A stretch of 64,000 nucleotides of DNA from Bacillus_AD sp047238185 (GCF_047238185.1 NZ_JBDFMI010000001.1:2666001-2730000), one strand, 5' to 3'; shown: positions 26,632-34,524, counted from the first letter of the stretch. A program made the numbers and translations. The notes: a model not told the origin generated them from the letters alone.

Positions 26632-27924
26632 ATGTACATGCCTTTTTTTTCGTCCAAATGGATCATACTCTTCATCATACTTGCTGTAAGTTTGTCCATC
26701 ATGCCTCCCCTTTATTGTGCGGCTGCCAACGATTCAGCACTTTTGCTTTCACCTGTTTTTCCGCTTCAAGAAAACAAAAAGAAGGTCCAACTCTATATTA
26801 ACGGACATTCCTATCATACAACACTTAACGATCTTGGCCTTCATTTCGATTTCTTTGATCTCCTTAAAGAATCCGATCCTTTTGGCGAGTCCGCTAGCAT
26901 TCCTACCCCCTTCGCCGTAACTCCCAAATATTCGGACCGCACGCACTATTTAGGAGCCTCTTTAAACATGGACAAATGGAAAAATACACTTACAAGCATT
27001 GAACAGCTTCAGGAAAACAAAATGCATAATGCCACTTTAAAGATAACCGGCGGAACACGGCAGCTTACTGATCATACAACCGGAATAAAAATACGCAGAG
27101 CTGAATTGCTGTCTCTCCTGAACAATCAAATAAGCAGCGGCAAAGAGCTCAGTACAATTCAAATCCCGGCAGATCCAGTCAAACCAACCATCACCAAGGA
27201 GAGCCTGAAGCAAATAGACGCCTTAATCGGCACATTTTCGACGCAATATACTGTAAGGGAGAGCGATTCCAATCGCAATATAAATATCGCCCTTGCGACA
27301 AATGCGATTGATTCGACTATCCTTATGCCCGGGGAAGAATTCAGCTTTAATAAGCATATAGGCAACACAACCAAGGATAAAGGCTATCAAAAGGCGGGTT
27401 CTTATCTTGAAGGGGAGGTTATCAGCAGCTATGGAGGCGGAGTATGCCAAGTCAGCACGACATTATTTAACGCCCTTATTAAAGCTGGCATCATTCCTAC
27501 CACACGTTCTAACCATAGTATGGCGATCAATTATGTCCCCATTGGGCATGATGCAGCAATCGCTTTTCCTTTTAAAGATCTCATCTTTAAAAATCCCTAT
27601 TCTATTCCCATTTATATCGAAGGAATCGCCAATAACGGCTGGCTTACATTTAAAATCCATTCATCCAACACAGTAAAAGCCAGCAATATCGAATATCGTT
27701 TAACAAGCGAAATTCTGGCAGAAATAAAGCCAAATATTACGTTTATTGAAAGCACAGCACTAAGGCCTGGAAGGATAAAACAACTGGCATCTGGTAAAAG
27801 CGGATATCGTTCAGCAACTTTTTTAGAAACGTATATAAATGGTAAAAAAGTAGCAAAAACCAGATTATATACTGATTTTTACAAACCAAGGAATGAAATT
27901 GTGATGCGGGGCAAACAACCATAG
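26632..27924 (+). CDS. VanW-family exported protein, copy 1
   Basis: A 430-residue protein with a signal peptide (WIILFIILAVSLSIMPPLYC), a variable N-terminal half and a VanW domain around residues 200-345: NRNINIALATNAIDSTIL, MPGEEFSFN, SYGGGVCQVSTTLFNA and RSNHSMAINYVPIG. VanW proteins are linked to glycopeptide resistance clusters and cell-wall metabolism, but their reaction is unknown. It is paralogous to the next gene. AGGA lies before the start. Confidence 0.85.
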   Translation: MYMPFFSSKWIILFIILAVSLSIMPPLYCAAANDSALLLSPVFPLQENKKKVQLYINGHSYHTTLNDLGLHFDFFDLLKESDPFGESASIPTPFAVTPKYSDRTHYLGASLNMDKWKNTLTSIEQLQENKMHNATLKITGGTRQLTDHTTGIKIRRAELLSLLNNQISSGKELSTIQIPADPVKPTITKESLKQIDALIGTFSTQYTVRESDSNRNINIALATNAIDSTILMPGEEFSFNKHIGNTTKDKGYQKAGSYLEGEVISSYGGGVCQVSTTLFNALIKAGIIPTTRSNHSMAINYVPIGHDAAIAFPFKDLIFKNPYSIPIYIEGIANNGWLTFKIHSSNTVKASNIEYRLTSEILAEIKPNITFIESTALRPGRIKQLASGKSGYRSATFLETYINGKKVAKTRLYTDFYKPRNEIVMRGKQP

Positions 27925-27993
27925 AATGTTGAATGCAATAGAGGCCCGTTCCTGTTTCACCCCAGTAAAATAAAGGAGCGGAGGAATCAAAGT

Positions 27994-28018
27994 CACTCTC
28001 CGACATAAGAGTGGCTTT
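27994..28018 (+). terminator. Candidate terminator of VanW copy 1
   Basis: CACTCT / AGAGTG with an 8-base loop is followed by GGCTTTTGC, about 70 bases past the stop. Confidence 0.5.
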
Positions 28019-28067
28019 TGCTTACGTTCTAGGGGACAAACACTAATAGCTTACTCAATAAATAACA

Positions 28068-28101
28068 AAAGTCCCGATGACATTGCTTTCACCGGGACTT
28101 T
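28068..28101. terminator. Second terminator-like hairpin
   Basis: AAAGTCCCG / CGGGACTTT is a 9-bp stem between the two VanW genes. It isolates the copy-2 promoter from read-through. Confidence 0.6.
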
Positions 28102-28186
28102 CCACTTATTTGTTTGTTGACACCAAAGAAATCATACAGTTAACAGTATTTGAAAAATTATGGTACACTAGAAAGTACAAAAGTTT

Positions 28187-28245
28187 TGTAATAAAAAAAT
28201 AAAAATTGTAATACTATTGTAATAATTGGTCTGTTCCACTACACT
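28187..28245 (+). promoter_or_regulatory. WalR-type box overlapping the -35 of VanW copy 2
   Basis: TGTAAT at 28207 and 28218 are separated by exactly 5 bases, matching the WalR consensus TGTWAH-N5-TGTWAH. A third TGTAAT lies at 28187, 20 bases upstream. The downstream hexamer overlaps TTGTAA (28217-28222), which with TACACT (28240-28245) and a 17-base spacer makes a sigma-A promoter. An inverted AGTAAC/GTTACT follows near the start of transcription. Confidence 0.6.
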
Positions 28246-28301
28246 TAACTAGTAACTATGTTACTGGTAATTTACTATTATTGGAGGAATTCTATATAAT
28301 T

Positions 28302-29561
28302 ATGAAAAAGAAATACATTTGGATAATCGCTTCTCTGGTCATTGTGTTGGCTGCCGCGGGATCAATATATGCATACATATATAATACCGCTAATAAATAT
28401 AGCCATGCTTTTTATCCCAATGTGAAAGTGGAAGGCAAGGACTTAACCAATCAAACAAAAAAAGAAGCTGAAAAAACATTGGCCGGCGTGACAGCCAAGC
28501 ATGACCAAAACAAAATTACAGTTAATGTCCAGAACCAGCCTTTCCAGACAACATTAAAAAATATCGGCGTTCAATACGATACAGATAAAATACTCAATGC
28601 AGCCTATTCCTACGGCAAAGATAAGAGTTTACTAGACCGTTATAAATTGGTGAAGGATGCCAAAGGAAAAGAATATTCGCTGTCCTATACGATAAATGAA
28701 GAATTGTTGAACAAATGGATTTCCGGCATAGAAGAACAGATAAAAACACAGCCTAAAAATGCAAGCATTTTCATCCGAAATGGAAATGTATCCATTAAAA
28801 ATGATTCAAAAGGGCAACAAATCAACCAAGAACAACTGCGCAAGCAGCTACTCGCAGCCCTTAATAAGAACGATAAAAATGATATTGCCGTAAAGGCAGA
28901 ATTGAAGCCGATCGCGGCAAAAATCACAAAAGAAAAACTGGAAACAGTCCATAACCTCATCGGCACATTTACTACCCATTACACAACCGGCGCCAGTGAG
29001 CTGAACAGAAACCTGAATATAAAGATTGCTGCCCAGACAATTGATTCCTACTTATTGATGCCAGGCGAGAGCTTCAGTTTTAATAAGTATGTGGGTGATA
29101 CAACCGCTGATAAGGGCTATAAAGCGGCCGGCACATATGTAGGCGGAAAAGTAGTCGACAGTTACGGCGGCGGGGTATGCCAAGTCAGCACAACCTTATA
29201 TAACGCAATCATTAAAGCGGGAATAGAACCGGATGTAAGATCCAACCATAGTATGACAGTCGGCTATGTGCCTGTCGGCCAGGATGCAGCGATTGCTTAT
29301 CCTTATAAAGATTTGAAATTCACTAATCCATATTCCTTCCCTGTCTATATTGAAGGGACAGTCGGGCCTGGAACATTAACGTTTAACGTTTATTCATCCG
29401 GCAAAGCAAAACCCGAAGATATTGATTATCGTTTGGACAGCTCAGTTGTCAGCCAAACAAGCGGCGGAACAAAAAGTGTCACTTATTTAGAAACGATAAA
29501 AAACGGCAAGGTTGCAGGCCGAAAAGTAATCAGCAGAGATAGCTACTTAGCACATAAATAA
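28302..29561 (+). CDS. VanW-family membrane-anchored protein, copy 2 (YoaR-like)
   Basis: A 419-residue protein. An N-terminal helix (IWIIASLVIVLAAAGSIYAY) is followed by a putative peptidoglycan-binding region (residues ~35-190) and a VanW domain (FTTHYTTGASELNRNLNI, MPGESFSFNKYVGDTT, SYGGGVCQVSTTLYNA). It is close to copy 1 in the VanW domain and diverged before it. The ATG follows GGAGG by a long 14-base spacer; the in-frame TTG upstream overlaps that site. The WalR-type promoter suggests co-regulation with cell-wall growth genes. Confidence 0.85.
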   Translation: MKKKYIWIIASLVIVLAAAGSIYAYIYNTANKYSHAFYPNVKVEGKDLTNQTKKEAEKTLAGVTAKHDQNKITVNVQNQPFQTTLKNIGVQYDTDKILNAAYSYGKDKSLLDRYKLVKDAKGKEYSLSYTINEELLNKWISGIEEQIKTQPKNASIFIRNGNVSIKNDSKGQQINQEQLRKQLLAALNKNDKNDIAVKAELKPIAAKITKEKLETVHNLIGTFTTHYTTGASELNRNLNIKIAAQTIDSYLLMPGESFSFNKYVGDTTADKGYKAAGTYVGGKVVDSYGGGVCQVSTTLYNAIIKAGIEPDVRSNHSMTVGYVPVGQDAAIAYPYKDLKFTNPYSFPVYIEGTVGPGTLTFNVYSSGKAKPEDIDYRLDSSVVSQTSGGTKSVTYLETIKNGKVAGRKVISRDSYLAHK

Positions 29562-29576
29562 AGCGGAAATGAAAAG

Positions 29577-29607
29577 CTCCAGCCTAGCATTGGTTGGGGT
29601 TTTTTTA
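29577..29607 (+). terminator. Terminator of VanW copy 2
   Basis: CTCCAGCC / GGTTGGGG (two G-T pairs) is followed by TTTTTTTT. Confidence 0.8.
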
Positions 29608-30138
29608 TCATAGTGTCCTATCCTCAATGGCCTGTATAGCAATAGTTATCTCCACTTCATCTCCCAGCATCATCCCCCCTGTTTCCAAAGCCGCATTATA
29701 CGTAAGCCCGTAATCGCTCCTTTTGATGACCCCAGATCCACTTATCCCTATTTTGGCAGTTCCATGTACATCCTTTGCCTTTCCTTCATATTTCATTTGA
29801 AACGTTTCCTGCTTTGTTACACCATGAATCGATAATTCTCCTGTTACCGCATACTGGTAACTGCCTTTTGCCTTTATTTCAAGCGATGTAAAATGCATGT
29901 TCGGAAATGCAACGGCATCAAAAAAATCGGAAGACATTAAATGCGCATCACGTTTTTCATTACGTGTATCAATTGATTTTACATCGACCGACAAATCGAT
30001 TTCAGCCGTTGTCCAGTCCTCCGGGTCCAATTCCAGAGTAGAAGGCTTCATCAGAAATGTCCCTCGGACTTTGCTGATCATCATATGCTTAATCGAAAAC
30101 TCCAGATAACTATGCTTCGTATCTATACTATATATCAA
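29608..30138 (-). CDS. YceI-family protein
   Basis: A 176-residue YceI (lipocalin-like) protein: YSIDTKHSYLEFSIKHM start, DLSVDVKSIDTRNEKRDAHL, DFFDAVAFPNMHFTS and GVIKRSDYGLTYNA. The family binds isoprenoid or other amphiphilic ligands. There is no signal peptide, so it is cytoplasmic. The start is a TTG with GGAGGAG about 6 bases upstream. Confidence 0.9.
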   Translation of the reverse strand: MIYSIDTKHSYLEFSIKHMMISKVRGTFLMKPSTLELDPEDWTTAEIDLSVDVKSIDTRNEKRDAHLMSSDFFDAVAFPNMHFTSLEIKAKGSYQYAVTGELSIHGVTKQETFQMKYEGKAKDVHGTAKIGISGSGVIKRSDYGLTYNAALETGGMMLGDEVEITIAIQAIEDRTL

Positions 30139-30214
30139 ATGGACTCCTCCCCTTTCATCTCATTTTATTCCTAATACCACACTCCTATGAAAACTAACAT
30201 CCACAGCTTCCTAT

Positions 30215-30241
30215 GTTTAAGAAAAGAATGGAGAAGGGAAG
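30215..30241 (+). promoter_or_regulatory. Sigma-B-type promoter of the general stress gene
   Basis: A perfect GTTTAA and GGGAAG are separated by 15 bases, 34 bases before the start codon of a general-stress-protein-26-like gene. The -35 is exact; the -10 fits GGGWAW except the last base. Confidence 0.6.
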
Positions 30242-30274
30242 AAAAAAAGAAATACGAATAAGGAGATGGATAGA

Positions 30275-30703
30275 ATGACAAAAGACCAAGCCGTACAAAA
30301 ATTATCAGCTATATTGGAAGACTCACGAGTAGGTGTGCTTTCTTCAGTGAAACAAAATAAGCCAAAAGCGAGATATATGACTTTTTTCAACGATGGCAGC
30401 ACCTTATACACGCCTACAAGTGCGGATACATGCAAGGTGGATGAATTGGAAAAGAATCCTTCCGTCCATGTAATTGTCGGCTACGAAGGTGAAGGCTTTG
30501 GGGACGCCTATGTAGAAATAGAAGGCCATGCAACAATCAGCGAAAATCAATCCTTGAAGGAAAAAATGTGGGATGATTCATTTAAAGCCATGTTTACCGG
30601 AGATAACGACCCTGATTATGTCATTTTGGAGATCAAACCGGCACAAATGACCATCAATAATCGTAAACAACAGTTGGAGCCAGAAATAATCTCCTTCCAA
30701 TGA
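30275..30703 (+). CDS. Pyridoxamine 5'-phosphate oxidase-like general stress protein 26
   Basis: A 142-residue protein of the flavin-binding split-barrel family: KLSAILEDSRVGVLSSV, PKARYMTFFNDGSTLYTPTS, NPSVHVIVGYEG and YVEIEGHATI. Bacillus members (YdaG group) are sigma-B-induced stress proteins thought to bind FMN. AGGAG lies 9 bases before the ATG at 30275; an ATG three codons earlier abuts it. The promoter upstream is sigma-B-like, which fits. Confidence 0.85.
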   Translation: MTKDQAVQKLSAILEDSRVGVLSSVKQNKPKARYMTFFNDGSTLYTPTSADTCKVDELEKNPSVHVIVGYEGEGFGDAYVEIEGHATISENQSLKEKMWDDSFKAMFTGDNDPDYVILEIKPAQMTINNRKQQLEPEIISFQ

Positions 30704-30753
30704 CAGGAAATTCATTGGAAGCACTATACTTTATCCAGACTAGGAGATAAACA

Positions 30754-31137
30754 ATGAAAACAATAACCAGGGTTTTATATAGCTTTCTTATGACGGGAGC
30801 GGGTATCATGCATTTCCTTAAGAGAGAAAATTTTAAGCGCATCATGCCGCCAGTAATCCCTTTTCGTTCCTTCTTCGTATTATTTACAGGAGTATGCGAA
30901 ATATTGGCAGGGATTGCTCTGCTCTTCAATATCTTCAGGAAGAGCGCCAGCGTGTTGCTGGAAGTTTTCCTCGTGCTTATTTTCCCTGTCAATATGTATA
31001 TGGCCATCAAAAAGATGCCTTTACGCCCTGGAGATAAAGCGCACCCTGTAGCACTTTGGCTGCGTCTGCCCCTTCAATTGCCGTTAATAAGCGGGGCTCG
31101 CAGCTGGAGAAAGGAAAAAAATCAATCACCACAATAA
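30754..31137 (+). CDS. DoxX-like membrane protein
   Basis: A 127-residue protein with three or four membrane segments and the DoxX-type pattern FLMTGAGIMHFLK ... MPPVIPFRSFFVLFTGVCEILAGIALL ... VFPVNMYMA. The role is unknown; some relatives are linked to quinone or sulfur oxidation complexes. AGGAG lies before the ATG. It follows the stress gene by 50 bases and may share its transcript. Confidence 0.75.
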   Translation: MKTITRVLYSFLMTGAGIMHFLKRENFKRIMPPVIPFRSFFVLFTGVCEILAGIALLFNIFRKSASVLLEVFLVLIFPVNMYMAIKKMPLRPGDKAHPVALWLRLPLQLPLISGARSWRKEKNQSPQ

Positions 31138-31162
31138 AAATCTAAAAAACTTTATAAAAAAG

Positions 31163-31187
31163 GTTAGATTATTTGATATCCGGGTAT
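31163..31187 (+). promoter_or_regulatory. Sigma-B-type promoter of RNA A
   Basis: GTTAGA and a perfect GGGTAT are separated by 13 bases, the same geometry as the promoter of the paralogous RNA at 33029-33053. The predicted start is about 31195, just before a conserved hairpin. Confidence 0.55.
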
Positions 31188-31194
31188 ATATAAG

Positions 31195-31667
31195 TGACGA
31201 GGTTAATAGATACCTCGCCAAGAAACACATACAGGTGGTTGGTTGCTCAGATGAGAATGCTATTGAAAGAAAAGGTAGATTCCATCTGGTAAATCATCAT
31301 ACTGGCGATGCGGTAGCCGAACTTCCACACAGGGTCAAACATTCTGGGAATTGAGTATAAAAGCGCACCGCCAAATATGAAAAGTCCCTTTCCAATCATA
31401 ACAGCCTATGTAATTCAAGTTTTGCGAACAATGATAAATCAGCCCAATGTCCATTCGGGGTACGCAAACGCTTTGGATACATGACATGGACTTGATTGAT
31501 TCAACGTTACAGGCCTTTGATAGGCTGACGGTGAAAGCGGACAACAACTGAATAGTGTGCAGCAAGGCAATTACAACAATCTCACTTTTCTATTAAGAAA
31601 AGGAAAGAGCAACCAAACCGCCTATATTACTAATCAATTAACAGGATCTTTAACAGATCCTGTTTTT
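31195..31667 (+). ncRNA. Structured intergenic RNA A (paralogue of RNA B)
   Basis: About 473 nt without a credible ORF. The 5' hairpin is CGAGGT/ACCTCG (31198-31217). A long-range helix pairs 31233-31248 (AGGTGGTTGGTTGCTC) with 31607-31623: 16 pairs, one G-U, one bulged A. Inside are CAGATG/CATCTG and, at the 3' side, hairpin CTTTTC/GAAAAG (31585-31602) five bases before the closing strand. It ends in a terminator, ACAGGATC/GATCCTGT plus TTTTT. RNA B has the same order and spacings. No known family was recognised; function unknown. Confidence 0.6.
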
Positions 31668-31909
31668 ATGTACAATTACCGCATATGGAATACTTTTATG
31701 ATAGAATGGGCTGCTTTCTGGACAAAGAGTTAAGGTCCTTTAACGTCAATGAATAACAACCCTGGGTAAGCAAAAGATATTAGTACATGATTATCTGTAG
31801 CCCTTAAGACTCTAAGATATGCGCCCATTACCTGATTCTCTTTCTGCAATGGGAAACCCTCAATTGATATTCAGCTAAATCTTCATATAAACAAACTTAA
31901 GACATGATT

Positions 31910-31939
31910 AAAGGGCTTGTGGCATTGCACAAGCCCTTT
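31910..31939 (-). terminator. Terminator of the PepSY lipoprotein gene
   Basis: A perfect 12-bp stem AAAGGGCTTGTG / CACAAGCCCTTT with a 6-base loop lies just past the minus-strand stop. The T-run is short. Confidence 0.65.
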
Positions 31940-31946
31940 ATCCTAT

Positions 31947-32507
31947 TTAATCATCTTTTCCCATAGATATAATATGTCCATCCTTGGCATCGACCTTTAC
32001 TTCATCTTCTTTGCCCCCGGATTTGTGCACATCGACTTCATAATAGGTAGGCCCGTTTTTGCGCTCTATTTTCCATTTTGTTGCTTTTCCGTCCGCTTTA
32101 TCAGTTGCTTTTTCCATCGCTTCTTTTGGGCTAATAATTCCGGTAAGCTCAATTTTGGATTGTTCGCGGTCTTTTTTTATTTTATCGTCGTCTAATTTAT
32201 CGGTTTTATTCTTTATGATTTTTTTTGAATTGGCATCTATACCGATCTTTGTTTTTTCTGTATCTGTCATCATTTCAACTTTATAGGCATATTTTTGGTT
32301 TTCCTTTTCCAACTCCAGCTTTGTTACATCTCCATCTCCTTTTTCACGCGCTATATGTAAGGCTTCCTTTGCGGAAACCTTGAATTGGCTTTTTTCCAAG
32401 TCTTTCCCTTGATTGGATGATTCATCTCCCCCGGCTTGCTGGGTAGAGCATCCAGCTAAACCAATTAGCAAAATAAGTCCGGTTAACACTGTTCCTGTTT
32501 TTTTCAT
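31947..32507 (-). CDS. PepSY-domain lipoprotein
   Basis: About 186 residues. A lipoprotein signal ends in lipobox LAGC. Two PepSY domains follow (AKEALHIAREKGDG ... VEMMTDTEKTKIGID and SPKEAMEKATDKADG ... YYEVDVHKSGGKEDEVKVD), as in YpeB-type proteins that inhibit or stabilise cell-surface peptidases. The protein is very Lys/Asp-rich. The start at 32507 is 9 bases from GGGG; an ATG three codons earlier abuts it. A sigma-B-like promoter lies upstream. Confidence 0.8.
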   Translation of the reverse strand: MKKTGTVLTGLILLIGLAGCSTQQAGGDESSNQGKDLEKSQFKVSAKEALHIAREKGDGDVTKLELEKENQKYAYKVEMMTDTEKTKIGIDANSKKIIKNKTDKLDDDKIKKDREQSKIELTGIISPKEAMEKATDKADGKATKWKIERKNGPTYYEVDVHKSGGKEDEVKVDAKDGHIISMGKDD

Positions 32508-32533
32508 TGCGTTCATCCCCTTCCCACGTTCTA

Positions 32534-32559
32534 ATACCACTACAGAAAGAGTGATAAAC
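32534..32559 (-). promoter_or_regulatory. Possible sigma-B-type promoter of the PepSY lipoprotein gene
   Basis: On the minus strand GTTTAT and TGGTAT are separated by 14 bases, one mismatch each from GTTTAA and GGGTAT. It would make this gene part of the surrounding stress block. Confidence 0.35.
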
Positions 32560-32649
32560 AAATGAACTTTCCCTTAAAAACAATATTATCCACAATGTGA
32601 TAAAATTAGCAAATATTACAACATTTAAAGAGAGGCAGGCCTTCCTTAC

Positions 32650-33024
32650 ATGACATTACTCTTCGAGCTCATTTTTCTTTTTAGTATGTATCTTGCAATT
32701 GATATCTATCTCCGTAAGAAAAACAAGACGGATATAAAACGTTCTTTTTTGCGTAAACGGAACAGCGACCGCCATAAAGTGTTTAAAATGATTGAGTATT
32801 CCTATATATCTTTGTTTATTGTCTTTATCTTTCTTTCTGTTATTAAATGGGGTTATCCCCCTGTTTATTTTTCTTTATCTCTTTACCTAGCAGTATTATA
32901 TGCATTCCTCGGGTTTGAAGAATGGAGATGCCGATTTTCCGATAAAGAATATATTCATTACTGGCTAGGCAGCTTTTTTATGTTCATTTTTTATTTTCGC
33001 CTTATTTTTTATAAATATTTATAA
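32650..33024 (+). CDS. DUF4181-like membrane protein, copy 1
   Basis: A 124-residue protein with about four membrane segments and the conserved core GFEEWRCRFSDKEYIHYW (E-E-W ... K-E-Y-I-H), shared with the gene at 33669. This fits DUF4181, a Bacillus family of unknown function. The ribosome site is weak (AGAGAGG, 14 bases away). It lies directly upstream of the RNA B promoter. Confidence 0.7.
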   Translation: MTLLFELIFLFSMYLAIDIYLRKKNKTDIKRSFLRKRNSDRHKVFKMIEYSYISLFIVFIFLSVIKWGYPPVYFSLSLYLAVLYAFLGFEEWRCRFSDKEYIHYWLGSFFMFIFYFRLIFYKYL

Positions 33025-33028
33025 AATG

Positions 33029-33053
33029 GTTTAACAATAGTACGTAAGGGTAT
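33029..33053 (+). promoter_or_regulatory. Sigma-B-type promoter of RNA B
   Basis: A perfect GTTTAA and a perfect GGGTAT are separated by 13 bases. The -35 begins 5 bases after the stop of the preceding DUF4181-like gene. The predicted start is about 33060. Confidence 0.7.
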
Positions 33054-33059
33054 AGAACA

Positions 33060-33530
33060 ATATCAGGAGAAGTAATTTCCTGAATGGTACACTCCGCGGT
33101 GGCCGGTTGCTTGTTTGAGAGTATGCAAGAATGTCTCAGCAAGTTTATGAAAAAAATGATTTATGAATTACGACATATGAATATCGCTATTCAAGTGGAC
33201 TTAAAAATAGGCTGTTTGAAAGAAGATGTCTTTCATCAGATATGTAGGTACACAAAGTACAAAGCACCTGAAAGTGGTATTCAATTCTGCTTGGCAACAG
33301 CCCGGCAGCCTGTTCAATCATTTTCAAGCACATATAGATGTTTTTTATTTGCCCTTTCATGAATTGAAAATGACAAAGCACGATGTTATGTTAGTTGTTA
33401 CCATTACCCCTGCTTTTCAGAAGAAAAGTGTATAGCAACCAGCCGCCATTTATGAAATGATTTGATTGATCTTTTGCTCAGTAAGATAAAAAGAAAAAGA
33501 GGAGCACTCCGATGCTCCTCTTTTTCTTTT
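33060..33530 (+). ncRNA. Structured intergenic RNA B (paralogue of RNA A)
   Basis: About 470 nt without a credible ORF. The 5' hairpin is CAGGA/TCCTG (33064-33082). A long-range helix pairs 33098-33111 (GGTGGCCGGTTGCT) with 33434-33447 (AGCAACCAGCCGCC): 13 of 14 positions. One position is T-A in RNA A and C-G here, a compensatory change. Inside are TGAGA/TCTCA (33116-33138), GGCTGTT/AACAGCC and the 3' hairpin CTTTTC/GAAAAG (33413-33428), again five bases before the closing strand. It ends with GAGGAGCA/TGCTCCTC and a T-rich run. The body sequence differs from RNA A. Confidence 0.65.
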
Positions 33531-33668
33531 TATAAAATCCTTCTTTTTTGCCCATACTATTGACGGATTCGCTCTTCTAATTTATTGGCCCGGCATCATA
33601 TATTAATACTATCCGTGCTGGCCTTATCAACATAATAATCCCACTTTAATGCAAAGGAGGATTTATCG

Positions 33669-34037
33669 ATGTCTGCAATCATAGCTATATTTATGCTAAC
33701 GGTCATTTATTTGATTATAGAAACGATTATTCAAAGCCATCATCCCCATTCTGAATCAAAAACAAATCATCCCTTTTCCGATCGCCATACATGTTTCCTC
33801 ATTTTAGAAGCGTGCATGCTTGCCATTTATCTGCTAAGCGCCCTATTTTTATTCACTGCCCAGGATCCGGCTTTCGCTATCGACTTGCTCGTCCTGTTCC
33901 TCTTCTCCATTTTTATCATAAGGGGCATCGAGGAATGGATGTATAAAAAAGCGGAAAAAGAATATATCCATTCATTCATAGGAGCATCCTACTTCTTAAC
34001 GGCTTTTCTGATCCTTTCCTTTCTTAATTTCGTCTAA
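33669..34037 (+). CDS. DUF4181-like membrane protein, copy 2
   Basis: A 122-residue protein with about four membrane segments and the same core as copy 1 (IEEWMYKKAEKEYIHSFIG). AAAGGAGG lies before the ATG. It follows RNA B by about 140 bases. Two DUF4181-like genes interleaved with two paralogous RNAs suggest duplication of a gene-plus-RNA unit. Confidence 0.7.
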   Translation: MSAIIAIFMLTVIYLIIETIIQSHHPHSESKTNHPFSDRHTCFLILEACMLAIYLLSALFLFTAQDPAFAIDLLVLFLFSIFIIRGIEEWMYKKAEKEYIHSFIGASYFLTAFLILSFLNFV

Positions 34038-34136
34038 AGAGGCATACCTGGCTAATCATAAGCGGGTATGCCTTTTATACTGACCCCGCACAAATATATG
34101 AAACCCTATTATTGTTCAGTGAATCACAATGTTTTG

Positions 34137-34165
34137 TTGACTCACTCCTTCCTTGATTTTATGAT
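34137..34165 (+). promoter_or_regulatory. Sigma-A promoter of a leader ORF
   Basis: TTGACT and TATGAT are separated by 17 bases, about 50 bases before a 23-codon ORF with a strong ribosome site. Confidence 0.6.
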
Positions 34166-34221
34166 GAAAGTAGACGTATTTTTCTGCCATCGTTAAATCC
34201 CAGCATTGAAGGAGGAGCAAC

Positions 34222-34293
34222 ATGATTAAAAGGATTGCATCCGACACAGGAGATTTCTGTCTGCTCCCACTAATAGCGAAGAACGCATTTTAG
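34222..34293 (+). CDS. 23-residue small ORF or leader peptide
   Basis: ATG to TAG encodes MIKRIASDTGDFCLLPLI plus AKNAF. AAGGAGG lies 6 bases before the ATG, one of the best sites in the window, and a sigma-A promoter lies upstream. The product has a basic start and a short hydrophobic stretch and resembles nothing recognised. A potentially switching hairpin set follows at once, so it may be a regulatory leader. Confidence 0.45.
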   Translation: MIKRIASDTGDFCLLPLIAKNAF

Positions 34294-34308
34294 ATCGAAT
34301 ACAGCAAA

Positions 34309-34380
34309 GGTGATCCAGTGTAAGCCTTCTTGTACTGCACTCCTAAAAGAAGGGTACAAATTCACCTCTTGGGGTGTTTA
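34309..34380 (+). promoter_or_regulatory. Possible attenuator downstream of the leader ORF
   Basis: GGTGA (34309) can pair with TCACC (34362-34366), enclosing hairpin CCTTCTT/AAGAAGG. The same CACC can instead pair with GGTG at 34373-34376 to form a short hairpin followed by TTTATTT. The two structures exclude each other, as in attenuation. The second hairpin is weak. Confidence 0.3.
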
Positions 34381-34524
34381 TTTATGGAGATTAAATAAAA
34401 GTTAAGCGCCCAGATGGAACTAAAATAACCTGAAGGATCGCACCATGCCATTGCTTTCTCCTTAACTGAAAGAAAACATTGCTTCCTTACGCAACCATGT
34501 GCGATTATAATGAAAATACATAAA

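Noticed and set aside
31335..31565. 76-residue minus-strand ORF inside RNA A
   Set aside because: No ribosome site or family resemblance, and it lies antisense within the structured transcript.
33060..33111. T-box-like motif (GGTAC...CCGCGG) in RNA B
   Set aside because: The order of the T-box core is wrong, it is absent from RNA A, and no aminoacyl or amino-acid gene follows.
33084..33362. 92-residue plus-strand ORF inside RNA B
   Set aside because: No Shine-Dalgarno site, it breaks across the conserved helix strands, and no counterpart exists in RNA A.
31195..33530. Retron, tmRNA, RNase P RNA or 6S RNA identity for RNAs A and B
   Set aside because: No reverse transcriptase is nearby, and the characteristic conserved cores of those RNAs are not present.
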